Positions 18,565-28,654 of a stretch of DNA of 64,000 nt are shown here, in pieces. How positions within the stretch are numbered: the first letter of the stretch is position 1; the number at the start of each line of letters is the position of its first letter. The position numbers were made by a program, and so were the translations under genes. The notes under the pieces are model-generated. The model saw only the letters and a list, made by a program, of their open reading frames with translations, had not been told where the DNA came from and ran no database searches. This DNA is from Paenalcaligenes niemegkensis (lineage in GTDB: Bacteria; Pseudomonadota; Gammaproteobacteria; Burkholderiales; Burkholderiaceae_B), in assembly GCF_022230885.1 (NCBI RefSeq), contig NZ_JAKGCT010000004.1, positions 1,736,001-1,800,000 on the forward strand. The letters run 5' to 3'.

Positions 18565-19424
18565 TCACGATTTACGTGCGATGAAATCCATCACGTCAGC
18601 TGCAACCCGCTCAGGCTCAAGAAAAGCAATTCCATGCCCAATATCGGGATAAATCTTGAGTTCGCAGTCAGGAATGAGATCACGCATACGTTCGTGTTGC
18701 TCCATCGGACAAATACCACTGCGATCGCCATTCAGAAGCAATACTGGTACTTTCATATTTGGAAGCTGATCAGTAAGATCAGCCAAAGACTGCCATTTCC
18801 AGTGACCAATATATGAATGGGTAGCGATTTTCTTGCGTTCTTCCTTTTGCCAAACTTGAAAACGCTCGTTTCCTTTTTTAGGATCGGTTACCCAGCCCGT
18901 GCCGATACGTTCGTAGTACTCAGCCATTCCATATTTTTCAATCGCTGTTGCTGGATCTTTTTCTCCCGCAGCCCATGCTTTCTCAAAATCAGCAGGAATC
19001 TTAACCAGCGGAGACTGTATGCACGTCAACGTATGGACACGCTCGGGAAACATCAGAGCAAAATTAGCACCGGTAATGCCGCCACTTGAATCACCTACCC
19101 AATGGATTTTTTAATATTCAAATGATCCATCAGGCACAGTGCATCACGGGCGTAACGTTGCACTACGGTTACACCATCATCCACCTCAGCGCCTGATAAG
19201 GTTGAACCCGGTGCAGGAGCGGTGGAGGCCCCACGACCACGCTGATCCCAGCGCAATACGCGAAATTTTCGCCCCAGATAGGGCACCATTGGCGCATAGA
19301 ATTTTTTATTCAGCGTTGAGCCATGAAGTAGACCGATTACTTCTGCCTCATCGTCCCATGGGTTAGTGAAATCATCAAACTCGTAGTCGATCTTGACACC
19401 ATCATCTGTCGTTACTATAGCCAT
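18565..19424 (-). CDS. Alpha/beta hydrolase, one apparent frameshift
   Basis: Serine hydrolase of the alpha/beta fold. The oxyanion region GLLHGSTLNKKFY and LRWDQRGRGAS come first; the nucleophile elbow GDSSGG lies exactly at the break, followed by ANFALMFPERVHTLTC. The acid is Asp in LLLNGDRSGICP and the base His in YPDIGHGIAFLEPE. The T-run 19107-19112 is six (seven expected): one more base gives LNIKKIHWVGDSSGG and 286 residues. Ends just before nothing obvious and starts 20 bases after the FAD oxidase stop, so both probably share a transcript. Could act on an ester, lactone or amide made by the cluster. Confidence 0.85.
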
Positions 19425-19444
19425 CGTTGTTCCTCCTAGTTGAT

Positions 19445-20782
19445 TTAAAGTGCTTCTAATTTATCTTTAAGCTTGTAATAAGCCGTTCCTGCCTTGAGCA
19501 ATGGCAAACGCAGGCCCTTGAAAGGGATTGGTTTGAATGCCCCTTCTGACATAGCGCCCAATGAGGTGCTATCCCCAGTAATTCGCCGCGCCAAATACTT
19601 ACCTAACAAATGCGTGAGCGCCACCCCACGACCACCGAAGCCAACCGCATAAAATACGCGCTTGCCAATAGCACCGATGTGGGGAAAGTTATCACGCGTG
19701 ATCCCTACTACTCCGGTCCATCGATAACCAATATCGACATCGGCCAGATCAGGAAACACATGAATCATCTCCTCTCGCAGCCGCTGATGATTTTTTGGAT
19801 GATCCTTATATGCAGGTTCGCCTCGACCACCAAAGAGTAATCGCCCGCCGTCAACGAGACGGTAATAGTTGAGTAGATTCTTGGTATCAGTGACGAGGTG
19901 ATTCTGGGGAAGAATCTTTGCCCGAAGCTCAGAACTTAACGGCGTCGTTGCGACAACGGCAACGGTAATAGGCAACATACGGCGCTCTATGTCAGATGCA
20001 ATGGGAAGCCCATCCGTGTAAGCACTCGTGCAGATTAAGGCGTGCTTGGCCCGCACTTCACCATTTGCCGTGATAACCACCACCCCATCAGTCTCCGTAA
20101 TGACATTATCGACGAGCGTCCCTTCAAAGAAACGCACACCACGTGCCGATAATGCTTCTTTCATACCTTGACAATACTTCAAAGGATGCAATCCGGCGGA
20201 ACGTGGATCAAAATAGGCGCCAGCGTAAAGGCCACTGCCAATGAGTCTCTCGGTCTCCTCTTTAGAAACAAGCGTTACGGCACGGTCCCCCACCTGCTCA
20301 TCCAACCATCGAACATCCGCCTTCAAACGCTGCATCGCGCGTGCATGATAGGCCGCTGTCAAATGTCCATATCGGGAAAACTCGCAGTCAATACCAAAAG
20401 ACTCCACATTTTGTTCCAGACTATCAACGGCCTCATGGATATAGCCGTATAGCTGCTTAGTTGCGGCGTGACCATACTGCGCCGCCATCTCGCTCCACGA
20501 TAGTTTGTAACGAAGCACTGCCATTCCACCATTCCGACCACTAGCGCCCCAACCAATTCGTCTAGCATCCAACACAATGCAGGACAGACCTAGCCGTAAC
20601 GCTTCCGCTGCGGCATTCAGACCAGTAAATCCTCCCCCTATCACCACTACATCTGCGGTTTCACTCCCACTTAATGGAGCATGATTATGAGCCGTCAATA
20701 GCGTGTCTGCCCACACAGAATTTGCATGCTCTGGCAATGCTACATCGGGCGGATGACCAAATGCATAATTAGGAGCTTGCAT
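19445..20782 (-). CDS. FAD-dependent amine/glycine oxidase-type oxidoreductase (DAO family, PuuB-like)
   Basis: A 445-residue flavoenzyme. The FAD-binding motif VVVIGGGFTGLNAAAEALRLG is near residues 45-65, followed by VLDARRIGWGASGRNGGMAV, the PuuB/sarcosine-oxidase-like signature. The C-terminal flavin site is RWTGVVGITRDNFPHIG and GFGGRGVALTHLLGKYLA. Family members oxidise secondary or primary amines such as gamma-glutamylputrescine or sarcosine. Divergent from the TRAP-hyuAB operon, with a 175-base shared intergenic region holding repeat words also found upstream of the cluster's other promoter. Substrate unknown. Confidence 0.88.
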   Translation of the reverse strand: MQAPNYAFGHPPDVALPEHANSVWADTLLTAHNHAPLSGSETADVVVIGGGFTGLNAAAEALRLGLSCIVLDARRIGWGASGRNGGMAVLRYKLSWSEMAAQYGHAATKQLYGYIHEAVDSLEQNVESFGIDCEFSRYGHLTAAYHARAMQRLKADVRWLDEQVGDRAVTLVSKEETERLIGSGLYAGAYFDPRSAGLHPLKYCQGMKEALSARGVRFFEGTLVDNVITETDGVVVITANGEVRAKHALICTSAYTDGLPIASDIERRMLPITVAVVATTPLSSELRAKILPQNHLVTDTKNLLNYYRLVDGGRLLFGGRGEPAYKDHPKNHQRLREEMIHVFPDLADVDIGYRWTGVVGITRDNFPHIGAIGKRVFYAVGFGGRGVALTHLLGKYLARRITGDSTSLGAMSEGAFKPIPFKGLRLPLLKAGTAYYKLKDKLEAL

Positions 20783-20844
20783 TAAGCAGCCCTTATTGTT
20801 CTTGATAACAACATAGCTCTGTCTCCACTACTGTAAGATAATTA

Positions 20845-20873
20845 ATCGCATATCGATTCACTTGCATCGATAG
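20845..20873. promoter_or_regulatory. Candidate operator in the divergent FAD oxidase/TRAP promoter region
   Basis: ATCGCATATC (20845-20854) and ATCGATAG (20866-20873) both recur in mirror order at 29779-29812, the second divergent promoter region of the same cluster. IclR is the only regulator encoded between them, so a shared IclR site is a reasonable guess. Confidence 0.4.
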
Positions 20874-20957
20874 TCGATATTATGGCATACTCATTTCACA
20901 GCTGCAATCCCATCGGGATTAAGCAATAAAAAATTTAAAAATATTAGGAGACGACTC

Positions 20958-21458
20958 GTGAATGAAGTCCAACGTATCGTGCACGCGATCAGTTTCGGCA
21001 TGGCAATCTTGAGCGCGGCGGTCATTGCCGCTATGCCACTTTTAATCGGCTACTCCACAGTCATGCGATATTTTGTGGGTAGCGCACTTTCCATCACTGA
21101 AGAGCTATCTAGCTTCTTACTGGTGTCTTGTGTATTTCTTGGTTTGCCATACGCAGCACTGAAAGGTCGGCATATCGCCATTTCAGCCCTGCTATCCATA
21201 CTGTCTCCGCCACTGCGCAAGCTGATGGTAATAATGACCCACCTGATGACACTGGGCTTTTTAGCGTTGCTTATCAAGCTGACTTTTGATTTTTTCATGC
21301 TGGGCTATCAGCTCAACGCACACAGCGAAACGGCATATATTTATGAGCCCCCTTGGCGAGCCGTAATGGTAGTGAGTTCGCTATGGTTGGCGGTTGTCGT
21401 TGTGTACCAGCTATGTGAGGAAATTTTCTTTCCTCAACACGTCAGCAACGAATCTTAA
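20958..21458 (+). CDS. TRAP transporter small permease (DctQ)
   Basis: A 166-residue protein with four hydrophobic spans, the DctQ architecture. ALSITEELSSFLLVSCVFLG and LPYAALKGRHIAI are the typical family stretches in span 2. A ribosome site TAGGAG precedes the start. It sits 12 bases before DctM; the binding protein of the system is probably the DctP at 28655-29698. Together they import an organic acid-type substrate using a sodium gradient. Contains an intact run of six T, so not every such run in the window is wrong. Confidence 0.9.
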   Translation: MNEVQRIVHAISFGMAILSAAVIAAMPLLIGYSTVMRYFVGSALSITEELSSFLLVSCVFLGLPYAALKGRHIAISALLSILSPPLRKLMVIMTHLMTLGFLALLIKLTFDFFMLGYQLNAHSETAYIYEPPWRAVMVVSSLWLAVVVVYQLCEEIFFPQHVSNES

Positions 21459-21470
21459 TCGAGGCCAACC

Positions 21471-22760
21471 ATGTCGACACTAGCAACTACAACTCTGTTG
21501 ATTCTCATGGCTGGCGGCCTCTGGATGGGAGTCGGCTTAGGTATAGCCGGTCTTATCATTCTGTACTTTTTTGCTGGAGGCACCAACTCCTTTCAAATCG
21601 CAACGGTCGCCATTTGGAACATGTTGTACAGCTTCCCGTTGGTCGCATTGCCTCTTTTTATTCTGCTGGGCGAACTACTGGTCCAGTTCGGCTTGAGCGT
21701 CCGCGTCTATCGTGCACTAACCCCGCTGTTCGAACGTTTGCCGGGCAAACTCCTGCTGTCCAACGTCGTGCTCTGCTCTCTTTTTGGGGCAACCAGCGGC
21801 TCCAGCATGGCAACGGCAGCAACGGTAGGTTCTGCAGCCTATCCAGAACTACGAGCAAAAGGCTACAATCGCACCGCATTACTCGGCAGTCTGGCAGGCT
21901 CTGGAACACTAGGTATTCTTATCCCTCCCAGCATACCAATCATTATCTACGCATCGTTAACCAACGTGTCAGTGGGTGCCAGCTTTGTCGCGGCTGTTAT
22001 TCCCGCCATTATTGCGATTTGCCTTTTCCTGGCATTCGTCGTTCTTCAAGCTAAGTTCCGTCCGGAATACACTCCAGCTGCCGCCGAGGTTATTCCTTTG
22101 CGTGAAGCGTTACCTGCGCTAGTGAATCTCTTACCAGTCGTTGCATTGATCGGATGCGTGATGGGTACCATCTACTTTGGTCTAGCCACCGTTACCGAAT
22201 CTGCTGCGCTTGGTGTTCTTGCGGCGGTCGTCATCGGCATGCTGTATAAAGCCTGCTCGGTCAAGCGCCTCTGTCGTGCCCTGATAGGCACTAGCCTCAC
22301 CTGCGCTGCGATCGGGTTTGTGATGATGGGGGCCATGATCTTTTCCATGGCGCTTGCCGTTGTTGGCTTACCCCGCGAAATTGTCGAGTTCGTGCAATCG
22401 CTCGAATTGTCGCCTTGGGTGCTACTGCTTGCCATCTATGTCTTTTACTTCGTTTTCGGCATGTTCATCGGAGCAACCGAGATGCTGGTTACGACACTTC
22501 CCTTTACTTTCCCTCTTATTCTCGCATTAGGACACGATCCAATATGGTTCGCTGTCGTTATCGTTATTTTGTGCGAGATTGGTCAGATCACACCGCCTGC
22601 TGGCTTCGTTCTTTTCATATTAAAAGGCATTGCAGGAAAAGACACAACGATGGGTGAACTGGCACGCGGCTCCGTACCTTATGTAATTTTGCTAATGATG
22701 GTTCTAGCATTGATCACGGTTTTCCCCCAAATCGCGACCTACTTGCCTAGCGCTATGTAA
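21471..22760 (+). CDS. TRAP transporter large permease (DctM)
   Basis: A 429-residue membrane protein with about twelve spans and the DctM hallmarks: FPLVALPLFILLGELLVQFG, NVVLCSLFGATSGSSMATA, GTLGILIPPSIPIIIYASLT and a C-terminal GQITPPAGFVLFILKGIAG. Carries the substrate and sodium across the inner membrane. Downstream of dctQ and 44 bases upstream of hyuA, so all four genes are one operon. Confidence 0.93.
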   Translation: MSTLATTTLLILMAGGLWMGVGLGIAGLIILYFFAGGTNSFQIATVAIWNMLYSFPLVALPLFILLGELLVQFGLSVRVYRALTPLFERLPGKLLLSNVVLCSLFGATSGSSMATAATVGSAAYPELRAKGYNRTALLGSLAGSGTLGILIPPSIPIIIYASLTNVSVGASFVAAVIPAIIAICLFLAFVVLQAKFRPEYTPAAAEVIPLREALPALVNLLPVVALIGCVMGTIYFGLATVTESAALGVLAAVVIGMLYKACSVKRLCRALIGTSLTCAAIGFVMMGAMIFSMALAVVGLPREIVEFVQSLELSPWVLLLAIYVFYFVFGMFIGATEMLVTTLPFTFPLILALGHDPIWFAVVIVILCEIGQITPPAGFVLFILKGIAGKDTTMGELARGSVPYVILLMMVLALITVFPQIATYLPSAM

Positions 22761-22804
22761 CGCTCATTAATACCAACTATTGTGGATTCCATCAAAGGAA
22801 AAAA

Positions 22805-24846
22805 ATGATTGAAATTGGAGTTGATGTCGGCGGAACATTCACCGATATCGTATGCAAGAATGGAAACGAAACCCTACACGTAGCAAAAGTTCCAACAACA
22901 CGTCCCGAGCCCAGTCAAGGGGTATTGCAGGCGATTGAACCGCTATGTCAGGAATGGGGAATTTCGACACAGCAAATTCAACGTTTTATTCATGGCACAA
23001 CCGTCGCCACCAACGCTGTACTAGAACAACGTGGTCCCCTTACAGGGCTTATAGCCACCGAAGGATTCAAAGATATTCTTGAGCTGGGCCGACAAATGCG
23101 AACTACTGTTTACTCGGTAAGGCTCAAGCCTGAAGTACCGGAGTTTCTCGCCCCAGGCAGATTCCGAGTTGAAGTCCCCGAGCGGGTCTCCGCTCAAGGC
23201 GAGATCATTACTCCTATGGACGAAGCAGTGCTCATGCAGGAAGTCGCCACGTTGATCAAAAGCGGGGTGGAGAGTATTGCCGTCTGCTTTCTGTTCTCGT
23301 TCTTAAACCCTACCCATGAGCGCCGTGCCGCAAAACTTATCCAAGAAACCTATCCCAACATATACGTATCAATATCCTCTGAGGTAAACCCCACCTTCCG
23401 TGAGTATGAACGCACCGTCGTAACGACTCTGGACGCTTACATCAAACCCGTTGTTGATACGTACTTATCAGATCTTGAAGTTGGGTTAGAGCAGCGTGGG
23501 GTCAGTTCAAAGCTGCAAATTATGCAGTCACGAGGGGGATTTCTCTAGCGGGCATCGCGCGACAACGTCCTGTTCGGCTATTTCTTTCCGGACCCGCTGG
23601 CGGCGTAACAGGCGCACAGCATATGGGGAAACTAGAAAACATAAAAAGTATTATCAGCGTCGACATTGGTGGCACTAGCTCCGACATTGCCTTGATTCGC
23701 GAAGGCGAGCCCTTAATCAAGCCTGAAGGCTTGGTTGCTGGCTATAAAGTGCGTGTACCAATGGTAGACGTCAACGCCATCGGAGCAGGTGGGGGTAGTA
23801 TGGCGTGGATCGACGGAGCAAAAAGCTTGCGCGTAGGCCCCCGATCTGCAGGGTCTGTTCCGGGCCCAGCGTGTTACGACCAACGAGGGACTGAGCCCAC
23901 CGTTGCGGATGCATCCGTAGTCCTGGGTTATATCAACCCTCAGTACTTTGCGGGTGGTCGATTCAAACTCAAACCTGAACTGGCCCACTCAGCTATTGAC
24001 GAAAAACTTGCCAAACCTTTAGGTATCTCTGTACGAGAAGCCGCTCTAGGAATACATCGCGTCGTTGCGGCTCAAATGGTAGAGGGGATACGGCTCGTTT
24101 CCGTACGTCAAGGCTTCGATCCGCGTGAGTTCACCCTTATGCCATTAGGCGGTAGCGGTGGAATTCACATTTGTGCTTTAGCCGCTGATCTTGGCACATC
24201 ACAGATTCTTTTGCCCCAGCACCCGGGCGTCTTGTCAGCTCTTGGTATGCTAATGGCTCCGATCGAGCATGAAATGTCAGCCGCATTTCCTACCCCATTA
24301 AACCAAACCACATTCAACGACATCCAGAGAGCTATCGCCCAACTAGACGACCAGTGTGCGACGCTCATGGCTCTGGAAACCAAAGATACAAGCCGAGTAA
24401 TCGTCCAATACTTCGCTGACATCTGCTATATCGGACAATCTCATCATATCGAAATACCCTTTGAGCTTAACGATGACATCACAACACAACTTCAGGAACG
24501 ATTCGTGCAGGCCTATCAGCGAGTGTTCGGCCATAGTCCCGGCACAGCAGAGAAAATCGTCAATCTCCGTGTAGTACACAGCTTAGCGTCCGAAACCCAC
24601 GAAGTGTCGTCCAAATCAGAAGACGCTAGCTCGTCCCCCATGCAAGATAAGCGCCTCATTTCGGTGATCGGTCACGATGAACCCGTGATGGCCGACGTGT
24701 TTTCCAGACACGAACTTCCAGTCAGAACAACCTTTGAAGGACCGGCCATACTTGAGCAACCCGACTCAACAACGATCGTCTATCCAGGATGGAGCGCCTG
24801 CGTTCAAGCGAGCAGAAACATCATTCTTAACAAAATAGATTCGTAA
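22805..24846 (+). CDS. hyuA: Hydantoinase/oxoprolinase subunit A (HyuA), one apparent frameshift
   Basis: ATP-dependent ring-opening amidohydrolase subunit with an actin-like fold. IEIGVDVGGTFTDIVCK at the start is the phosphate-binding motif; HGTTVATNAVLEQRG and the second nucleotide site ISVDIGGTSSDIALI follow, then GAGGGSMAWID and DPREFTLMPLGGSGGIHICA. The break is at the G-run 23534-23538 (five; six expected): correction gives QSRGGISLAGIARQRPVRLF and LSGPAGGVTGAQHM, 680 residues in total. The family covers hydantoin, N-methylhydantoin and 5-oxoproline hydrolases and carboxylases. Ends 12 bases before hyuB, its obligate partner. Confidence 0.9.
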
Positions 24847-24858
24847 CAAGGCACTCTC

Positions 24859-26523
24859 ATGACACAGAAATTCGATCCCGTCACCATAGAAGTTGTACGA
24901 AACAAGCTGGAAGGTATCGCTAATGAAATGCAGATGACACTGTTCCATTCCTCCTTCTCGCCCATCGTCCGAGAAGGTCTAGATGCCTCGGCGAGTCTAT
25001 TTACGACTGATGGAGAAACCCTCGCACAAGCTGTCGCCATTCCTATCCATCTGGCGACCCTAATACCCGTCGTAAAACGAATCATTCAAGAGTTCCCGCC
25101 TGAAACAATGCTTGAGGGCGATGTATACATGATGAACGACCCCTATCTTGGCGGAACACATTTACCCGATATTGGTATTGTTATGCCTGTCTTTTGTCAG
25201 GGTGAACTTGTGGCATTCAGCGGATCAATGACCCATCATCAAGACATCGGGGGGATGACTGCCGGATCGGTGCCCACCAATGCAACGGAGATATTTCAGG
25301 AAGGTCTTCGACTTCCACCTCTAAAGCTTCGCTCAGAGCAGATAATGAATGACAGCATCGTAGAAATCATGCGCTTGAACAGCCGAATACCCGATGTGTT
25401 CCTAGGTGATATTCATGCGCAAATTTCAGCATGCACCATCGGTCTACAGCGACTGGGGGATCTATCTAACAAGTACCCCGCCCCATTACTTAAAGCGATG
25501 TTCAGCGACTTGCTAGATCGCTCGGAGAAAATGACTCGGGCCGCACTTCTTGCTCTTCCTGAAGGGACCTATAAATACATTGATTACAACGACAACGATG
25601 GCATCGAACTAGATAAACGTATCAAAATCGAAGTTGCTGTCACAATCAAAGACGGCCAGTTCCATTGCGACTTTACAGGCTCCAGTCCACAGGTCAAAGG
25701 CCCATTCAATGTTGTTCCTTCCGGTTCTATGGCGGCCGCATACTTTGCAAGTCGCGTGATAACAGGACCAGACATCCCAACAAATGGCGGCTGCTTCAGA
25801 TCAGTGTCCTTGCACTTACCCCCTGGCAGCATCGTCAACCCAGTGTCTCCAGCACCTGTAAATGCCCGTACAGCCACGATCAAACGGGTCACTGGCGCTA
25901 TTCTCGGTGCCTTGCGTCAGGCCGTGCCAGAAACCATCGGAGCCGATGCTGCTGGAGAAATGCTGCTTCTTTCATTCGGTGGGCGCACAGATGAGGGCAA
26001 TGCGTTTGTCGTAGGCGAATTAATCGCCGGGGGCAGTGGAGCAGGGCACGACAATGATGGAGTGGACGTAATTGAAACTGACGCGACAAACTGCATGAAC
26101 TTGCCAGTGGAAGCCCTTGAATCAGATGCTCCTATCCGTGTTCTTCAATCTGCATTGCGGATCGACTCAGGCGGTCCAGGACAATACCGTGGCGGCTTAG
26201 GCATTATTCGCGAGTACGAAATACTTGAGGGTGAAATCAGCTTCACGCATCGCGGTGAGCGACATTACTCATCAGCGTCTGGCGCTAATGGCGGACACGC
26301 AGGGGCAATGGCCAAAACTGTCATCACCCGTGCAGCAGGTGGCGAAGAGGTTGTGCCTTCTAAACTCGTAACCACTCTATTTAAAGGTGACCGTATTTTG
26401 GTCAAAACCGCAGGTGGAGGTGGGTATGGCGCCCCTCAACTCCGTCAGAAAACACAGGTGGAACGAGACATTCATAACGGAAAAGTTAGCCATGACGCCG
26501 CCAGTACTCGCTACAAACCGTAA
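24859..26523 (+). CDS. hyuB: Hydantoinase/oxoprolinase subunit B (HyuB)
   Basis: A 554-residue partner of HyuA. Family stretches: DPVTIEVVRNKLEGIANEM, GDVYMMNDPYLGGTHLPDI, VAFSGSMTHHQDIGGM, CDFTGSSPQVKGPFNVV and a C-terminal RIDSGGPGQYRGGLGIIREY with TAGGGGYG. The HyuA/HyuB complex hydrolyses cyclic amides with ATP. Last gene of the dctQM-hyuAB operon; its stop converges on the IclR gene 15 bases away. Intact. Which cyclic substrate is used cannot be read from sequence. Confidence 0.93.
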   Translation: MTQKFDPVTIEVVRNKLEGIANEMQMTLFHSSFSPIVREGLDASASLFTTDGETLAQAVAIPIHLATLIPVVKRIIQEFPPETMLEGDVYMMNDPYLGGTHLPDIGIVMPVFCQGELVAFSGSMTHHQDIGGMTAGSVPTNATEIFQEGLRLPPLKLRSEQIMNDSIVEIMRLNSRIPDVFLGDIHAQISACTIGLQRLGDLSNKYPAPLLKAMFSDLLDRSEKMTRAALLALPEGTYKYIDYNDNDGIELDKRIKIEVAVTIKDGQFHCDFTGSSPQVKGPFNVVPSGSMAAAYFASRVITGPDIPTNGGCFRSVSLHLPPGSIVNPVSPAPVNARTATIKRVTGAILGALRQAVPETIGADAAGEMLLLSFGGRTDEGNAFVVGELIAGGSGAGHDNDGVDVIETDATNCMNLPVEALESDAPIRVLQSALRIDSGGPGQYRGGLGIIREYEILEGEISFTHRGERHYSSASGANGGHAGAMAKTVITRAAGGEEVVPSKLVTTLFKGDRILVKTAGGGGYGAPQLRQKTQVERDIHNGKVSHDAASTRYKP

Positions 26524-26537
26524 CTCGACAACCAGGG

Positions 26538-27401
26538 TTAAATAACGTAAAACCTACCCCCTGAGGGCGATATCTTCCCTGCCCCGAGAACGAATGGCTC
26601 AAGCTCGGCTGGACTCGGTTCGCGAACCGAAATCAGCCGAGAAGTTTCCATGACCAGAGGAGCAAGTTGACGGCGTAACTGGTCTAAGCTCCAGCGCGTT
26701 TCAGGAGCCGATATGGATACAACCCCGATAGGTACACCGCTGGCATTTAACACAGCAGCGCTAACATTCATATCACCCTGATAATACTCACCGTTGGCGT
26801 ACGCATAGCCCACCTCGGCCGCCTCATCGCACAAGTAAAGAAGCTCATTAATGTCGGTGACCGTAGTGTTCGTATAGGAGACACGCTCAGATTCCATTAA
26901 TATCTCTTTACGCTGCCCAGCGGGAAGACAGGCCAAATAAGCCCTACCGGCCGATGTGCAATACATAGGAAGTGTGCGACCTAAGGGCATGTGAACAGGT
27001 GTCAGGCGAGTCGTTGGAAAGCGGCCCACATACACCATATCGCTGCCATCTGGCTCTGAATAGTTGACCGTCTCACCACAAGTTACATTGAGGTCACGTA
27101 AAAAGGGATTTGCGCGCGCTAAATCCTGATTAACTAGCAAGTAGCGATATCCGAGAGCTAACGTGGACACTCGCAACGAATAGCGCTTATTAACGGGATG
27201 CTTTTGCAGATAGCCAAGCGCCTCCAATGTATAGGTAAAACGTTGCGCTGCACTGCGACTAATGCCCGTAGCCTTAGCGATTTCCGAAAGGTTCATCGTG
27301 CGCGTATCTGGACCAAAAGCCAAAAGGATGTCCAGCCCTTTTTCAAGTGACTGGTTGAATAAGCCGCTTTTGCTGTGATCATTACTTTTATTCGTCGACA
27401 C
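26538..27401 (-). CDS. IclR family transcriptional regulator
   Basis: A 287-residue regulator. The winged HTH is at about residues 35-60 (MNLSEIAKATGISRSAAQRF) and the effector-binding domain includes GYRYLLVNQDLARANPFL, MVYVGRFPTTRLTP and MPLGRTLPMYCTSAGRAYLA with the family LP-x-L-like hinge. IclR proteins sense a pathway intermediate. It lies between the hyuAB operon and the amidase, and is the only regulator gene in the 18.5-31 kb cluster, so probably controls both divergent promoters. Confidence 0.92.
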   Translation of the reverse strand: MSTNKSNDHSKSGLFNQSLEKGLDILLAFGPDTRTMNLSEIAKATGISRSAAQRFTYTLEALGYLQKHPVNKRYSLRVSTLALGYRYLLVNQDLARANPFLRDLNVTCGETVNYSEPDGSDMVYVGRFPTTRLTPVHMPLGRTLPMYCTSAGRAYLACLPAGQRKEILMESERVSYTNTTVTDINELLYLCDEAAEVGYAYANGEYYQGDMNVSAAVLNASGVPIGVVSISAPETRWSLDQLRRQLAPLVMETSRLISVREPSPAELEPFVLGAGKISPSGGRFYVI

Positions 27402-27496
27402 TTATAATTCACTCATAAAAAAATCGGCATGCTCTTTTTGCATGACCGATGTATGCAGGTACACTCGATAAGCGCACTCTATTTTAGCAAACACCA

Positions 27497-28645
27497 TTAG
27501 CTCGTTCCCTGTTGCAACATCCACGCCAATTCTAATAGCGCCAGATCGCTTCCTCGGGGGCCCATAATAGACAATCCAAAAGGAGCGCCATCGACCACCG
27601 CGAATGGCATAGTAACCTGGGGCATTCCTGTGATACTCGCAATGCAACTCAGCTCTATCATTTTTGAGCGATACGCTGCCAGCATATCCTCCGGCGAAGT
27701 TCGCAACGGCGCAACGTCAGGCGTAGTGGGCAATACAACAACAGTATCATCCCCCACATGCTCCACAATTCGCAGCATATAGTCCAAAATCGTTCTACGG
27801 GCTAATCCTGCGTCAGCGTCGGTGATTGTCCCTGCATACGCAATGCGTTTACGCAAGCCTTCCCCTAAGAACGAATCCATCCCGCTAAGCTTAGGTAACA
27901 AACTCTCCTTGATTTCCGCAGCCTGAAGCACCTGAAATACTGATGCGAGAGGCTGCAGCCCTCCCTCTGCAGGAACAAGAAGATGTGTCCGCACACTACA
28001 AACATAGCGTGATAACGAAGCTACCCACGGTTCTAATACCATTCTGTGGCGGGCAGAGGTCAAGTTAAACGCATCTTCAGCGATCAAAAGATTAGGAAGT
28101 TTTTTGATGCCGCCACAAGGCAACAAGACAGAGCCTGTATCACGTAAGATCTGTGCAGTCTTAGCCATAAACCCGACGGTATCCAAACTTGGAGCAAGCG
28201 GTGTAACCCCGTTTATAGGGATAGATCCATATGTAGGCCGCATACCAAAGAGCCCGGTAAAAGCAGCTGGGATACGGACTGACCCACCCGTATCGGTACC
28301 CAGAGCCAGGTCAACAAGCCCTTGAGCAACCACCGACGCAGATCCACAAGACGACCCGCCTGTGAAACGCTCTGGCGCTAAGGGATTAGCGGGTGCTCCA
28401 TAATGAGGGTTGTTTCCAGTAGCGCTCCACGCAAACTCGTCAGTTAGCGTTTTTCCACGAAAAACGGCACCTGCATTTAACAGCATAGTCACCACAGCCG
28501 CACTCTGGCCTGCCGGACCTTGCCGGCGGGCCCATTCAGGATTACCACACCCTGTGGCCCAGCCTTCGACGTCGATATTGTCTTTTACCGCAAAGGAGTG
28601 ACCAGAAAGTGAACCACCTTCAGCAGTCGGACAGGTTGACGTCAC
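27497..28645 (-). CDS. Amidase signature family enzyme
   Basis: A 382-residue Ser-cisSer-Lys amidase. The catalytic Lys is in FAVKDNIDVEGW, the cis-Ser in GGSSCGSASVVAQG and the nucleophile Ser in GTDTGGSVRIPAAFTGLFGM. It is shorter than GatA (about 480) and closer to small amidases such as AtzF-like or aryl-amide hydrolases. Lies 9 bases upstream-to-stop from the DctP gene on the same strand, so DctP and amidase are co-transcribed, with IclR possibly following. It could hydrolyse the open-chain carbamoyl or amide product of HyuAB; this is inference. Confidence 0.9.
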   Translation of the reverse strand: MTSTCPTAEGGSLSGHSFAVKDNIDVEGWATGCGNPEWARRQGPAGQSAAVVTMLLNAGAVFRGKTLTDEFAWSATGNNPHYGAPANPLAPERFTGGSSCGSASVVAQGLVDLALGTDTGGSVRIPAAFTGLFGMRPTYGSIPINGVTPLAPSLDTVGFMAKTAQILRDTGSVLLPCGGIKKLPNLLIAEDAFNLTSARHRMVLEPWVASLSRYVCSVRTHLLVPAEGGLQPLASVFQVLQAAEIKESLLPKLSGMDSFLGEGLRKRIAYAGTITDADAGLARRTILDYMLRIVEHVGDDTVVVLPTTPDVAPLRTSPEDMLAAYRSKMIELSCIASITGMPQVTMPFAVVDGAPFGLSIMGPRGSDLALLELAWMLQQGTS

Positions 28646-28654
28646 ACCCTCCCC

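Noticed and set aside
27402..27647. Short minus-strand frame between IclR and amidase
   Set aside because: Overlaps the 3' end of the amidase in another frame without own features.
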